A stretch of 64,000 bases of DNA from Phaeotremella fagi (lineage: Eukaryota > Basidiomycota > Tremellomycetes > Tremellales > Phaeotremellaceae): assembly GCA_001599715.1 (NCBI GenBank), contig BCHU01000007.1, positions 191,586 through 255,585 on the forward strand, given 5' to 3'. This document shows positions 23,460 to 33,690 of this stretch, piece after piece; positions within the stretch are counted from its first letter, which is position 1; each line of letters begins with the position of its first letter. The position numbers and the translations under genes are program-made. The notes under the pieces were generated by a model that saw only the letters and a program-made list of their open reading frames with translations, had not been told where the DNA came from and searched no databases.

Positions 23460-24091
23460 GGTTTGAGTTCGATCTGCGTGAGTTTGCTGGATGAAGGTAT
23501 TGGTAGTAGTTGACCAGGGAAAATTTTGCTTGAGGTTTGAAAGGCTTGGAAAGGATGATATGTAATCGTTATCAAAAATTGAATGAAACTTTACATGATG
23601 TTCTCGATCATATATAGTACAGCAGATGTCTTATCAAAAGTACAATGGAGAATAATACAACGCCAACTTCATACAGTATGTTGTTTGATGCAAGTGCCAC
23701 TCTCACTGTTTCGATTAAAGGTCCTGAAGGGCTGTCATACGGTGGAAAAAGTTTCTGGTCTTATACTCTTTGGACAGCTGATTTAGTCAGTATGTCGCGT
23801 GGCGGAATATTGTGATTCTTGTACCAATGCATCCTCTTCCCGACCTGAAATTTCATATTGTAGACGGTCGATACCGTAACTGACAAAGTCATTTTAAGGT
23901 CCCTTCCCATTTTCGATAAGAAAACGGTATGTAAGAAGACTATTATCCCATTTCTTCTTTCTCTTCCTTTATCCTTACATGCCTTCGTTATCGTCGGAGT
24001 AGGTGGGCTCATGAAAATAACAGATTACCCCCATATTTCCATATTTTATTTTATTCTTTAGAAACAACATCCACATCACAACTATTCAACA
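23460..24091. other. Spacer between family-1 copies
   Basis: 632 bases without a convincing gene. Short frames on both strands lack domain similarity. A TACAGTA heptamer lies at 23672-23678. The last part before 24092 is AT-rich (TTTTATTTTATTCTTT) and is likely the promoter and 5' leader of the next copy. Confidence 0.4.
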
Positions 24092-25033
24092 ATGGCCAAA
24101 CCACATCCATCAGAACCGATCACAGTCAATCTTGAGAACTGGAGTCAAAGTTCTTCATATTGGAAGGTCACTTGTTCCGAATCCGAATATGGATTTGGCC
24201 AACAACACGTAAAACACCTTTCAGTTATCAATCCTTTTCGTCCATACACCTTTGGTACTACTGTCTACGATCTCAATTTCAAAAACCGTAATCTTTTAAT
24301 GATGGTCGAAGGGTCAAATCACAATTTCGTCAACGCTACTGAAATGGGTTATTGTATTGGTGGCAGTGAAGAAGACACGTTTGTGTCAATCAAAGATTTT
24401 TTAGGGAAGATGTATTCAACTGATCGTCCTGGGTATGACTCTACTCTTGGTCACAAAGAAGAGTGGCAACAAATCATAGCTGCTGATATCAACGACATCG
24501 CCAAGAAATTGAGTAAAGAGATTCACCGTTTCATCAACTCCTCCCAATCAATCGAATCGATTGATTCACCAATCCACCATCAACCTGAAGTAACTGAAGG
24601 TAGTAGTCAAAATGGAAGTGAGTCCAGTCGTGTTTCCTCTGAACTAGTTAGAAGAACAACAAGAAGAACTCCAAAACCCTATCCAAACCCCTATTATATC
24701 CCGCGAGCTGAACGCCCAGCTGCGGTGATGGAGGAGATTGAGCAGGGAGTAGGTTATCACATTCTTCCAGGAAATTTCCGCTGTAATCGTTGCAAGACCG
24801 ATTTTGATTTAGAAACCAACTGCTATCTCAAGAAAACGGTTACATCGAATCGCATCATACGGGTCTGCACAATGAGCCAAGGTCTTTATGGGAAGACATG
24901 TAACGCTCAAGAAGGTGCTGATGCTTACGAAGCTTATTTAGCAAGGGCAAAGTCGGTTCAAGATGGGCTTCAAGAGACCAATGAGATTGAGGGAAGTTCG
25001 ATGCAGAGTCACAATCCTGAAGCGCAGGGTTGA
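24092..25033 (+). CDS. Family-1 protein with degenerate cysteine module (313 aa)
   Basis: Second tandem copy, start context CAACAATGGCC. The N-terminal domain is well kept: LENWSQSSSYWKV, INPFRPYTFGTTVYDL, RNLLMMVEGS, LGKMYSTD and EWQQIIAADINDIAKKLSKE. The linker is rich in Ser, Arg and Pro (RTTRRTPKPYPNPYY). The module begins normally (FRCNRCKTDFDLETNCYLKK), but the second CxxC is reduced to one cysteine (RVCTMSQGLYGKTC). Five of six cysteines therefore remain, with a longer loop, so metal binding may be changed or lost. Length and order otherwise match the neighbouring copies. Function unknown. Confidence 0.75.
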   Translation: MAKPHPSEPITVNLENWSQSSSYWKVTCSESEYGFGQQHVKHLSVINPFRPYTFGTTVYDLNFKNRNLLMMVEGSNHNFVNATEMGYCIGGSEEDTFVSIKDFLGKMYSTDRPGYDSTLGHKEEWQQIIAADINDIAKKLSKEIHRFINSSQSIESIDSPIHHQPEVTEGSSQNGSESSRVSSELVRRTTRRTPKPYPNPYYIPRAERPAAVMEEIEQGVGYHILPGNFRCNRCKTDFDLETNCYLKKTVTSNRIIRVCTMSQGLYGKTCNAQEGADAYEAYLARAKSVQDGLQETNEIEGSSMQSHNPEAQG

Positions 25034-25377
25034 AACTTGTTGTAGGATTGTGAAGGATCAGAATAGCAAAAGTATTGGTGAACGATTGAGGATGAATACT
25101 GGAGAGTGAATTCGGAAGGGAGATGTATCTATTGGACTTGCATATGATCCTTGCGGCCCCCAGTGTTAGCTAAAAAGTCGTTGACTTCCAATTTAAGGAG
25201 GTACTGTATAGCTGAATCTTTCACGACATCGGATTTTCATACCTTTGATGAGCCTTCTCTGTCGGAAATCGAATGTATCCTTCTTTGGAAGACTTCAGAT
25301 TAAAGCCCTCGTTGATTGGGGATCCTCATGATTCAACCAAGAACAACCAAGTAGAAAACAACGATCAATCAATCACA
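25034..25377. other. Spacer and leader before the third family-1 copy
   Basis: 344 bases. The open frame of the next gene extends upstream to an ATG at 25273, but the intervening residues (MYPSLEDFRLKPS...) have no counterpart in the other copies. A TACTGTA lies at 25202-25208. No separate gene is seen. Confidence 0.4.
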
Positions 25378-26595
25378 ATGTCAACCCCAGATCATTGCTG
25401 GGAACCAAATCCTGATAACATGGAAGCATGGAAAATCAGCACCCCCTATTGGGAAGTCAAAAGTCAACAATCCCCATTTGGACTTGGGGATCAACATATC
25501 TCATATGTATCTACAGGTAACAATTTCCGCCCCTACACGTTCACAACGTTGGTTTATGATCCCAAAATTCAGATCAGAAATCTTCAGATGATTCTTTCAA
25601 GACCTGGTGGCGATTTTAACTTTATTCAGTCTATTGAAGGGGTTTATGAGATAGGAGAACGTACGGAGCAGACGGTTGAATCAATCAAGACGGCTTTGAG
25701 AAGCATGTATTCTGTTTTGAACATGAAGGAAGACAATCCTTTGTTCAACAATATATTGGGGTGGGAGGATATCATCACCAATGATATCGAGACGATTGCA
25801 ATTAATCTCAGTCAAGAAATTCACGAAATCATTGGTTTTACTCATCCATCTATCAATGATGAAATCAGTAGTAGTGACATCATTGGTTTTGCTCATCCAT
25901 CTATCAACGATGGAGTCAGTAGCAGTGGCATCAGTCTCGATGATCCAATGTCAGTCGACGAAGAAAGGCAAAGTGGAACGCCATCTCCATCACATCGATC
26001 TTTAACTATGCTTCAAGAAAGTGGTGAGGGTAGAAAATACCACAATCATGGATATAGGTACCGTGAAAGAATAGAAAAAGCTCGTGAGCTTCAGAGACAA
26101 AGCTCTGATCCTCCATTCACCGAACTCACAGGCGACTATCGGTGTTTTTTATGTAAATCTGGACGCAGTCCGGAAAAAACCTGTTATCTCAAAAATGGAT
26201 CAATTGTTTGTGTACGATGTACAAAAGTCGGCGACAACAATTGTAAAGCTCAAATAAATTCCCGATGTTATCAGGTGGATGTTGCTCGTGGTATTTTTAC
26301 ACCAGGTAACACGCAATCATCAAGTCTACCAGATTTTGAATTGTATGTTCCTTTAAGATCAAATGCCCAGAGAAGACTCGCTCAAGTAAAAACCAAAATC
26401 AACGATTTCACCCAATTGAAGGAGGATTACAGATGTGATACATGTAAAAGTCAACCGGATCCTCAAGTCATTTGTTACTTGCGCAAACAAGGTCTAGTAC
26501 GTAAATGTGAGCGGTGTTATTGGAGTCAGATCCCATGTAACGCTATACAAGGTGCCGAGAGGTTGTCAAGGGATTCAGGGAATAGTATGAGTTGA
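25378..26595 (+). CDS. Family-1 protein with two six-cysteine modules (405 aa)
   Basis: Third tandem copy and the longest. I chose the ATG at 25378 (AATCACAATGTCA) because the homologous domain begins about 18 residues later, as in the other copies. An upstream in-frame ATG at 25273 would add 35 residues. The N-domain has MEAWKISTPYWEVK, NNFRPYTFTTLVYDP, LRSMYS and WEDIITNDIETIAINLSQE. Two complete modules follow: YRC-x2-C-x9-C-YLK-x5-C-x2-C-x7-C (CFLCKSGRSPEKTC, then CVRCTKVGDNNC) and YRC-x2-C-x9-C-YLR-x7-C-x2-C-x6-C (CDTCKSQPDPQVIC, then CERCYWSQIPC). The duplicated module suggests expansion by internal repeat. No membrane segment. Function unknown. Confidence 0.75.
   Translation: MSTPDHCWEPNPDNMEAWKISTPYWEVKSQQSPFGLGDQHISYVSTGNNFRPYTFTTLVYDPKIQIRNLQMILSRPGGDFNFIQSIEGVYEIGERTEQTVESIKTALRSMYSVLNMKEDNPLFNNILGWEDIITNDIETIAINLSQEIHEIIGFTHPSINDEISSSDIIGFAHPSINDGVSSSGISLDDPMSVDEERQSGTPSPSHRSLTMLQESGEGRKYHNHGYRYRERIEKARELQRQSSDPPFTELTGDYRCFLCKSGRSPEKTCYLKNGSIVCVRCTKVGDNNCKAQINSRCYQVDVARGIFTPGNTQSSSLPDFELYVPLRSNAQRRLAQVKTKINDFTQLKEDYRCDTCKSQPDPQVICYLRKQGLVRKCERCYWSQIPCNAIQGAERLSRDSGNSMS
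25828..25929 (+). repeat. In-frame 51-base tandem duplication inside the third family-1 gene
   Basis: Two adjacent 51-base units (25828-25878 and 25879-25929) differ at 6 positions and encode IIGFTHPSINDEISSSD and IIGFAHPSINDGVSSSG. They lie in the linker just after the conserved KL-x-QE block. The length is a multiple of three, so the frame is kept. Confidence 0.85.
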
Positions 26596-27491
26596 GTACG
26601 TTAGTGAGTGGCAAGGTGGAGTTTATACAGTAAAACAGTATCTCTTCAATTGTGTATATACCGTAGAGAATGGGAGAAAGTTATGAACGGATAGCAAAAT
26701 ACATGAATATATTTCTCAAGACCAACTCGATCGCCACACTGTTCAAAAGTCTTACAATTCCTGGGTTACTCTGTATACTCAGTATTTGTACAAGCAAAAG
26801 TCTTCAAGGTTTGCACGAATTTCCCGTATGTTCAATTACCGATTGATTGTACAGTAGATGTTTTGTTTGCAAAAGTCAATCTGAGCCACAAGAGATCTGT
26901 TACTGGCATAAGAGGAGTGGATACAGATATGCAAGATGGCACGGTTCCCTTGCAATACACCAGATAGGGTGGAAAGCATATCAAGGAGTCTAATCAGGTA
27001 GATACAGTACGAGCACAGTAATGTTTGAAGTTTGTAGAGATTCAGTGCCAATTGTTTACTGAACTACGTTATCGAGTTGATACCTGTCATGAGTGCATTA
27101 GATGATACTGTATGGACTATGATGTCCGATGAAAGGACTTGATACCTCAAATTCAGCCAGAGGCTGTGAGATTCTAAGTATATACCCCTGGATCCAGGAT
27201 TTATGTCTTTGAGAAACGTACTTGTCATGGTTACGACAATGCAGATGAATGCCTCATGATGCAGCTGCCACTTTTGACCATACTTGTGAAATAAACGTAA
27301 CACAGGCTGACTGTCGATTTCGTACAAATCCGAGTACGGTGTTTCGCATTAGATACAGACAAGTACATAGCTGCCAGCAGAAAATACTAATCCAACAATA
27401 AAAAATTAAATAAAATCTGCAATAATGTTCATGTCGATGAACGAGAAACAAACAGATAAAATCCACCTCACAAGATCTCTAAATCCTAATC
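26596..27491. other. Long intergenic region rich in TACAGTA/TACTGTA
   Basis: About 900 bases between the third family-1 gene and the 3' end of MSB1. I see no gene: the frames present lack ATG starts or any protein-like pattern. Four copies of the heptamer pair TACAGTA/TACTGTA fall at 26626, 26850, 27003 and 27106. AT-rich DNA (AAAAATTAAATAAAATC) near 27398-27417 may belong to the MSB1 3' region. Confidence 0.4.
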
Positions 27492-30400
27492 CTACTCTTC
27501 TTCAGGTTCTTCACCAACTATCAATCCAAAATCAGTTAAAATCCCAGAAAACGAGACATGAGATGAACCTACCGAAATTCAACGGTTCACCATGTTTATA
27601 TCTAGCCGGCGAAGGTTCTCTACCGGGAGTCAAATCGAATAATTGTTTAGGGGGTTCAAGGGTTTCTTCAATGGTAGAATTCGAATTTGATAGTAAACTA
27701 CTACGACGTGTGTTTTCAGATATCAAACTATCCCTTCGATCGAGTTCATGATCTTGATCGTGATCATCAATTGGGGAAGGTGGATCTGAAAACATAGATT
27801 CTCTTTGATATTGATCAACCACTGAGGTGATAGTGTCTCTTGGTTTATGTGGGATTGGAGAGATGATTTCAAGTCCTTGATGATGTGTTTCGATTCTTTT
27901 ATCATTATCGTTTTCGTGTTCGGACTGATGTTCGAATTGATCGGTTGTATCTACTTCATCACTGGTTTCCGGGGTGTGATATGGATTATGATTTTCTTCT
28001 GGATGAAGTAATTTGAATGGTGGATGGGGTGAAACCGGTAATCCCTTGTTGACAGGTTTCTTTCGTACAAGTGGAGGAGCTGAATCTTGACGTTCCATCC
28101 TTCGTGCACCGTTGGCAATCAATATATCTACGTGAATCAGCAATCTAATCAAAAGCGAATGTGAACGGAACCACTTACCCATCCATTTATCCTCTTCGTT
28201 GCGTGGACTGTGTCCAGAACTACTACCCCCACTAGCACTTCTCAATTCAAAGTCCAATTCCATTTCTCTCTCCCTCTTTACCCTCTCTCTTGTTTCTTCG
28301 TTCGTCTTAACACGTCGAACGACTTTATTCTTCTGTGATGAGAAAAACGACGCTTTACCTTCATGGACTCTTGGATCATCCTCGTTGTTGACATCATGAA
28401 CACTCTTTGTACGTTGTCTAGTAGGTGTGATCAACGGCGTGTTGGTCGTTGCTTTATCACTTTTCTTGGTAGGCGATGAAGAAGTCGCTAATTGCCACAA
28501 AGAAGGATGAGGTTCAGAAGTCGATGTCGATAAAGTTAATTTTTTCGTTTTGCTTTTAGTGTTTAATATCATCCTGTCGAATTCTGTGTTAACGTTATTA
28601 GAACCGAGGCGACGGGGTGGGGTTTCCAAATTTGTCGTTAAACGTTTTTTACCTCTTGCTGTGAAGATTCTACCTAACGATTTACGTTGTTTGGGATCAG
28701 CTACGTCGTGTTGGTATTGCTATAGATCCTTGTCAGACAGTATTCCACGTCGTTGAAAGATGTCATACCAATGGAACGCGTTCTTCGAAAAGGAAGTATT
28801 GAGATGAAGTTCTCGGATCAGCTAACGGATCCCGTTGTACCTCCTCCTCCTCTCTTTTTGGTACAGTCTTATACTCAATCTAAAAACCAAAGTCAACAAA
28901 CAATCACCAACCAAAACACCCACCAAAACCCAGTTAGCCTCTCTAAAAGTCATCTCATCCCTCTCAACCCACCCGGCCCCCAACCCGAAATCCGCCCAAA
29001 AATCAACAAACGCCTCTTCAATATATACCCTCCCCTTGGAATCTGCCATCCCAACATCTTCAACACTGATACAATCGATACCGAATCTTGGTGAAGTGTT
29101 GTAATTGAACGGAGTAGCTTCTTTCTGAACTTTAACTAATCTTTTACGTAAATCTTCTCGTTCTTTGGGCCATTGATCGATGGTCTTTTGAAGATCTGGT
29201 GTGGTTAGGGTTAGGGAGGCTGTCAGGAGTGGATCTGTTCTGTTGAATCCTCCGTTAGGAGAGGCGAATTCTTGCCAATTCATCGTTTGTCTCTTATCAG
29301 CTATCGCCTATAAGATGTTAAGCAGGTCTTTCAAACCATTACAATGAGTGACCTACTAATTTCGCACTTTCAGTTAAATCAAATTGTAACCTCGATTTCA
29401 TATCACTATTAGAGGATTGAGAATCAAAACCACCAGCTTCGAATAAACTCCATTCTTTACCTGCCAAACTACCCCATCTAGCTTCATCATCCCCGTCCCC
29501 GTCCCTCACAGAATGTCTAGAAGTACGATCACTACCTAATCGATTTCTCTCCCCAGGTTTATCAGCCATACCATAAAGTGTTTCCAAACCGTTAACAGAA
29601 GACAGAGGTAAAGGTAATGTCTCTGGTACACAAAGTTTTCTTCTGTAATCAGAAGTGAATTTCGGTCTTTGAAAAGGGATTCTTGATGATTTCGGAACGA
29701 CAGATTTCCAAATTTCCCAATTTGAATTGGGAGATTCCTTGTCCCATTCTTCAGCGTGAAGTATCAGATCTCTAGTGTAAGCTCTAACGACCCTAGAAGC
29801 TCTTTCACATCTAACAACTCTGGCTCCACGTCTGGGTGCACCTCTAGCGAGTTCTGCATCAGAAGCTACCATAGATGGATAACCTCCTATCCATTCTTTC
29901 AATCTAAACGGTAAATCCGTTATCCCAACTCTGTCTTTGGTAGATGAAGATCTGATGAAAGATAATAATAGATGTTCAGTCGCATAAGCTCCTCGAACGA
30001 AGTTCGCGTGTGAGGTGAGACATGGTCTGGAGGTTTCGTTGCCGAATATTATTGGGGAGAAGAGGGAGGAGAGGGCGTGTGGTGTTAGACCGGAGAGATG
30101 GGAATGAGCGGCGAAGCGGGAGAGTAGATGGAATAGGGGTGTGAGGAGTTGGTATACAGGTTCAGAGATCAAGTGAGATAGATAGGGATAAGCGTCCGAA
30201 GGGAAGTTGGCAGCTGAATATTCGAGTCAGTTTTCAGTTGAATTAAAATAACCCACCTCGTTCTCTTCCTCTCCATTCTTCATACTCTTCCCATTCCAGC
30301 ACACCTCTACACGGTGTTCTCGTTCCTTCATTAATTCGAATGATCTTACTGAGACCCCAACGTAATAACCATGCCAATTCGTTATCCCGAGCGAAACGAA

Positions 30401-31099
30401 TGTCTTGTAAAAAAGCTTGATAATCGGGTCCAGAACTTTTTATCAGTAGATGTACTCGAATGAGACATACGATAAACTTCGTAGATACGCTTGAATCAAG
30501 ACTTTTGTCCGTGCTTGATTCAAATCGAGAGCTTGGTTGGAGAACAACATGGGTGTCGCAAGGGCTATACAACTCATTAGGTAGATGTTCATTTCCAAGA
30601 CCAATTTATTACCTACCTCGTCTCTGCAACTCCTTCCCAACATCTTTCAAAAGTAACCCAACATCCTCTAAATCTAATATAACTCCAACCCCAATCCCAC
30701 CCAAGAATCCATAAATTCTACCAACGGTCCCTTCATCAATTGAATAAGCGAACGAATCAATAGAGTTCTTCGATGTACTTGGTAGAGTTGTCTTTTGGAA
30801 ACTGAATTTAGGTGGGAGAAGGGGTGGTGAAGGTGATCGAGGCGGTGTCAAGGGGGATTTGTTGTTACTATTAATGTCAAGTTATGAGCATATGGGATGG
30901 TGACGATTCGGACTTACTGATTGAATTTCCCAAATTCACCTAATCCATCTTGAACTCCAACCCCGGACCCATTCTTGTTTTTCTCAGATTTGAATGGACT
31001 TCTCGTTGGTGATGTTGGTGGATCTTCAGGGGAGAGAGGATCGTTCGTGAATTGACGACCACGTTTTGGGGTTGATGGGGCACGAGAGAAAAGGGGCAT
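27492..31099 (-). CDS. MSB1: Msb1/Mug8-type RhoGAP-like morphogenesis protein
   Basis: A fungal protein of the Msb1_Mug8 family, with a catalytically atypical RhoGAP-like fold, that supports Cdc42/Rho polarity. The N-terminus (MPLFSRAPSTPKRGRQF) is followed by KNSIDSFAYSIDEGTVGRIYGFLGGIG. Exons around 30172-30850 include EFARDNELAWLLRWGLSKI. The exon at 29339-30172 has VYQLLTPLFHLLSRFAAHSHLSGLTPHALSSLFSPIIFG, the RhoGAP-like helices. The C-terminal third (27532-28629) is a disordered, basic, serine-rich tail. A last intron (about 27519-27573) replaces the apparent stop and adds VGEEPEEE, ending at TAG 27492-27494. About eight introns are visible. Orthology to MSB1 is by motif and architecture. 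Confidence 0.82.
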
Positions 31100-31790
31100 G
31101 GGTTGGGGGTTGGTTTGTTTCGATAGGTTATTTGTCTGTGTTTTGATGTATGGTATAGAGATAGGAGTAGTTAGTGATACAATGTGGAAAGTAGAGAAGA
31201 AGAAGAAAGTCAAAGTCAAATGAAGGCAAAGTTAAAAACACAGCACGGATCGCGGTAGTAACTGTAAGTGTAACTGAGTGTTGTCGTGGTTGTAACCTTG
31301 AGACCAAGTCAATCAAGGTTGACGTCAAAGGATGTTGATGTGATGCTGCCTCGGCTGTAAAGGAGGAGTGGGAGTGGGTTAACAACTGTACTGTTCTGTA
31401 GCATGCATGAACCACGTCTCTACTCTCTCTATCTATAAGTCAGTCAGTCAGTCACTACTACTTTATTCACTCACCGTTTCATCGTTCCTCTCCTCACTTC
31501 TCCTCCGCGCCCTGGCCCTTGCCCTGTAACGTGTCAAACTCTGCTGAACAAAAGCCATTTACAGCGTGAAACCACAAGTCATCACCCCTTAGTCGTTTCA
31601 GATACAGTGCAGTTGGTTTATTATTTAAATAAACCTACCACTTAAATAATGTGGCATCGTGGAAATCAAAAGATTGTTCCTACCTTTATGTGATGACGAA
31701 GGCGAGTTGGTGTTGTACTTTATGTATCTGGTGAATTCAACATTCACTCTTAACTTTCTTCTTCAACTCCTAAATCAATCAAAATCAATC
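31100..31790. promoter_or_regulatory. Divergent promoter region of MSB1 and the first family-2 gene
   Basis: 691 bases between divergent starts, with no gene seen. It holds a run of four AGTC units at about 31438-31455 and a pyrimidine-rich block (TCCTCTCCTCACTTCTCCTCC) near 31486-31506. A CAATCAAAATCAATC leader directly precedes the ATG at 31791. Confidence 0.35.
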
Positions 31791-32003
31791 ATGTCCACGC
31801 CAGAAACTACTACAGAATCAACCAGCGCCGAAGCTCCACCAACAAGATACACAGAAACCTGCGCTTCATGTAACGAAAAATTCACAGTTCTAGAAGGTGA
31901 GACGATTTACCTCGCCAACGCTCCCCACAATTCTTCTAGTAGACCTAAGGAGATAATTTACTATTGTAGCAAGGAACATTCTATTGCTCAAACTGAAGGT
32001 TAA
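31791..32003 (+). CDS. Family-2 small cysteine protein (70 aa), ended by TAA
   Basis: A short frame starting in good context (CAATCATGTCC). The product is MSTPETTTESTSAEAPP followed by TETCASCNEKF and YYCSKEHSIAQ. The C-x2-C...CSxxH pattern is shared with four other units in the window and looks like a compact zinc site. The frame stops at TAA 32001-32003. The same reading frame stays open for a further 132 codons and encodes a second domain of the same family, so this may be the first half of a two-domain protein. Function unknown. Confidence 0.55.
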   Translation: MSTPETTTESTSAEAPPTRYTETCASCNEKFTVLEGETIYLANAPHNSSSRPKEIIYYCSKEHSIAQTEG

Positions 32004-32399
32004 GACTCTCTTTGGGTTTTACGATCAAATTATAATCCGACCAAAAGTTCTGTTGTTGCTGAGGAAATCGTTTCTACTGCTGATATCAAATCAAACTCAA
32101 CCATTACAAAGACAACGGTCCACAAATATCAATGCACCCTAGAATCCTGTGACACGGACATTTTCACTACCGAAGAGTCACACAAAAGATTTCAAAATCA
32201 CTTGAAAGAATATAGTCGTAGCAAGAACGAATTCTGCCACATTTTCTGCTCAAACGCACACGCAACATCATGGCGCTGCAAAGACATATACAGGTATTAC
32301 TATCCGGGTTGTTTCCATTATCCAACTTCCATGACGGAGGAGGCTACACGTGATGAATCAAAGGGAGGCAGCGTGATTTGTTCGCAGGAAGAAAGATAA
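32004..32399 (+). pseudogene. Second family-2 domain in frame behind a stop codon
   Basis: Directly after the TAA at 32001-32003 the same frame is open to TAA 32397-32399 but has no usable ATG before its domain. It encodes YQCTLESCDTDIF, EFCHIFCSNAHATSW, GCFHYPTSM and DESKGGSVICS. These align with the gene at 32605 block for block (C-x4-C, CH-x-FCS-x2-H, C-x-HYP, S-x-GG-x-x-VCS). No splice that skips the stop and keeps all cysteines was found: available donors are phase 1 and acceptors before the domain are phase 0 or 2. Options are a recent nonsense mutation, stop-codon readthrough, or an unusual intron. Confidence 0.5.
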
Positions 32400-32604
32400 G
32401 TGGTAGAACGACTTTTGTGAGATATATTTTTATGTAAGGATTGATCTTGATTATGAAATGAGAAGTAGGCTAACAGACATCAAAAGATGCATCTAATCCT
32501 TTGTTTCTAATTGAGTCGATTTCAATTGCCTTCTCAGGCTTGGATCGATTGATATACTTTTAGATTTACTCATGATTATCTTTCTCTTTCCACAACCAAG
32601 CATC

Positions 32605-32982
32605 ATGTCAGAAGCCAGCGACTTCGATACCGATACCGAAGTACACAATGTCACCGTAAAAGATGATCTTCACAAGCAATTCACCATCACTGCAAAGGCA
32701 AAGAGTGATCTCCACACCAAAAAGTGCTATCTAAACACTTGCTCTCAGTTTCTTTACATCAATAAAACCTCATATCAAGAATTCGACAAACACTTCAATA
32801 ACGCCATGTGTCGTCCTAACAGTGAATGCCATACATTCTGCTCAAAAGAACACTACGAAAAATGGTACGAACAGGAGAAGAAGGAAGGGTGCTCGCATTA
32901 TCCAGAAGAGTGGATGAAGACGTCTACATATGATAGTTCACGTGGAGGGTTTTTGGTCTGTTCTTTGGGGGGTCGTTGGTAG
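32605..32982 (+). CDS. Family-2 cysteine protein (125 aa)
   Basis: Start at MSEASDFDTDTEV (CATCATGTCAG), preferred over an upstream in-frame ATG at 32572 that lies in pyrimidine-rich leader. The domain has KKCYLNTCSQF (C-x4-C), YQEFDKHF, ECHTFCSKEHYEKWYEQE, GCSHYPEEW and SSRGGFLVCS. It is the best-preserved full-length member and shows six or more conserved cysteines plus two histidines. No signal peptide. The CH-x-FCSKEH core suggests zinc coordination in a treble-clef-like fold, but this is inference. Flanked by other members of the same family. Confidence 0.65.
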   Translation: MSEASDFDTDTEVHNVTVKDDLHKQFTITAKAKSDLHTKKCYLNTCSQFLYINKTSYQEFDKHFNNAMCRPNSECHTFCSKEHYEKWYEQEKKEGCSHYPEEWMKTSTYDSSRGGFLVCSLGGRW

Positions 32983-33393
32983 GGGTAGGAGAGATTTGAT
33001 GATATAGGTTTATGTATGAAGTATCTAGGTCTTATTTATCAGCTAAGAATTTGGAAAAGTGATGTATATCTGTTGAATGTTCTACTGTACTGTAAAGTGC
33101 ATGGTCACTGGCTCTGTTAATATTGATTCAAGACCCGCGAAGCTCACTAGCTTCAGCTTCTTTCCTGGTCTTCTGGATTCAACGCCCTCCTTTCGGCAAT
33201 AAATTGCACTGAAGTAGAAGTTGGACTGTAATAATACCGCATTAGAATGACAATGTCCACCTTTCATCAACTGAGATCGAATTTAAGAAAAAGCCTTCCC
33301 GAGTCACACAATTTCTCCTCGAGCAAAAAATCATGTTCCATCAGAACCTCCTCTAAAATCACAATAAAGTTCGACTCGTAAGAAAAAAAAAAG
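32983..33393. other. Spacer between family-2 genes
   Basis: 411 bases without a gene. Overlapping TACTGTA heptamers (TACTGTACTGTA) occur at 33083-33094. A purine/pyrimidine-biased tract and a run of A (33382-33392) precede the next start. A minus-strand frame at 33082-33270 has no family match. Confidence 0.4.
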
Positions 33394-33690
33394 ATGTCCG
33401 AAATCACTGAAAACAGTACTTGTACACAACACCTGGCACTAACCAAAATATGCGCTGCCGAGACGTGTGATTCAAAAATCAGAATGACGTTCAAAGAGTA
33501 CGACGATCTGGTTGATCTTGCTGAAATTAGAAAAGATACCCAGGACTCTATTATTCTGTTATATGCTTGTTCGGAGGCTCATGAGAAGGTTATCAGGGAG
33601 AAATGGAGGAAATATGCTTCAAGGCTTTCAATTGTAAGAACTGTCACCACCACTTCGGAAAGTCAATGTAGTACCACTAAAAGGGAATAG
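33394..33690 (+). CDS. Family-2 small cysteine protein (98 aa)
   Basis: Short intronless frame, start after an A-rich leader (AAAAGATGTCC). It contains CAAETCDSKIRMTF (C-x4-C), KEYDDLVDL and YACSEAHEKVIREKWRK, i.e. the C-x4-C...CSxxH signature with a basic helix after the histidine. It lacks the later C-x-HYP and VCS blocks of the longer members, so it represents the short subtype, like the gene at 38812. Function unknown. Confidence 0.6.
   Translation: MSEITENSTCTQHLALTKICAAETCDSKIRMTFKEYDDLVDLAEIRKDTQDSIILLYACSEAHEKVIREKWRKYASRLSIVRTVTTTSESQCSTTKRE

Noticed and set aside
27064..27466. Minus-strand frames in the spacer upstream of MSB1's 3' end
   Set aside because: No proper ATG in the longest one and no domain similarity.
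33100..33270. Possible tRNA-like or mobile-element fragment (GATTCAAGAC and nearby bases)
   Set aside because: No cloverleaf with matching A and B boxes could be drawn, and no terminal repeats are seen.
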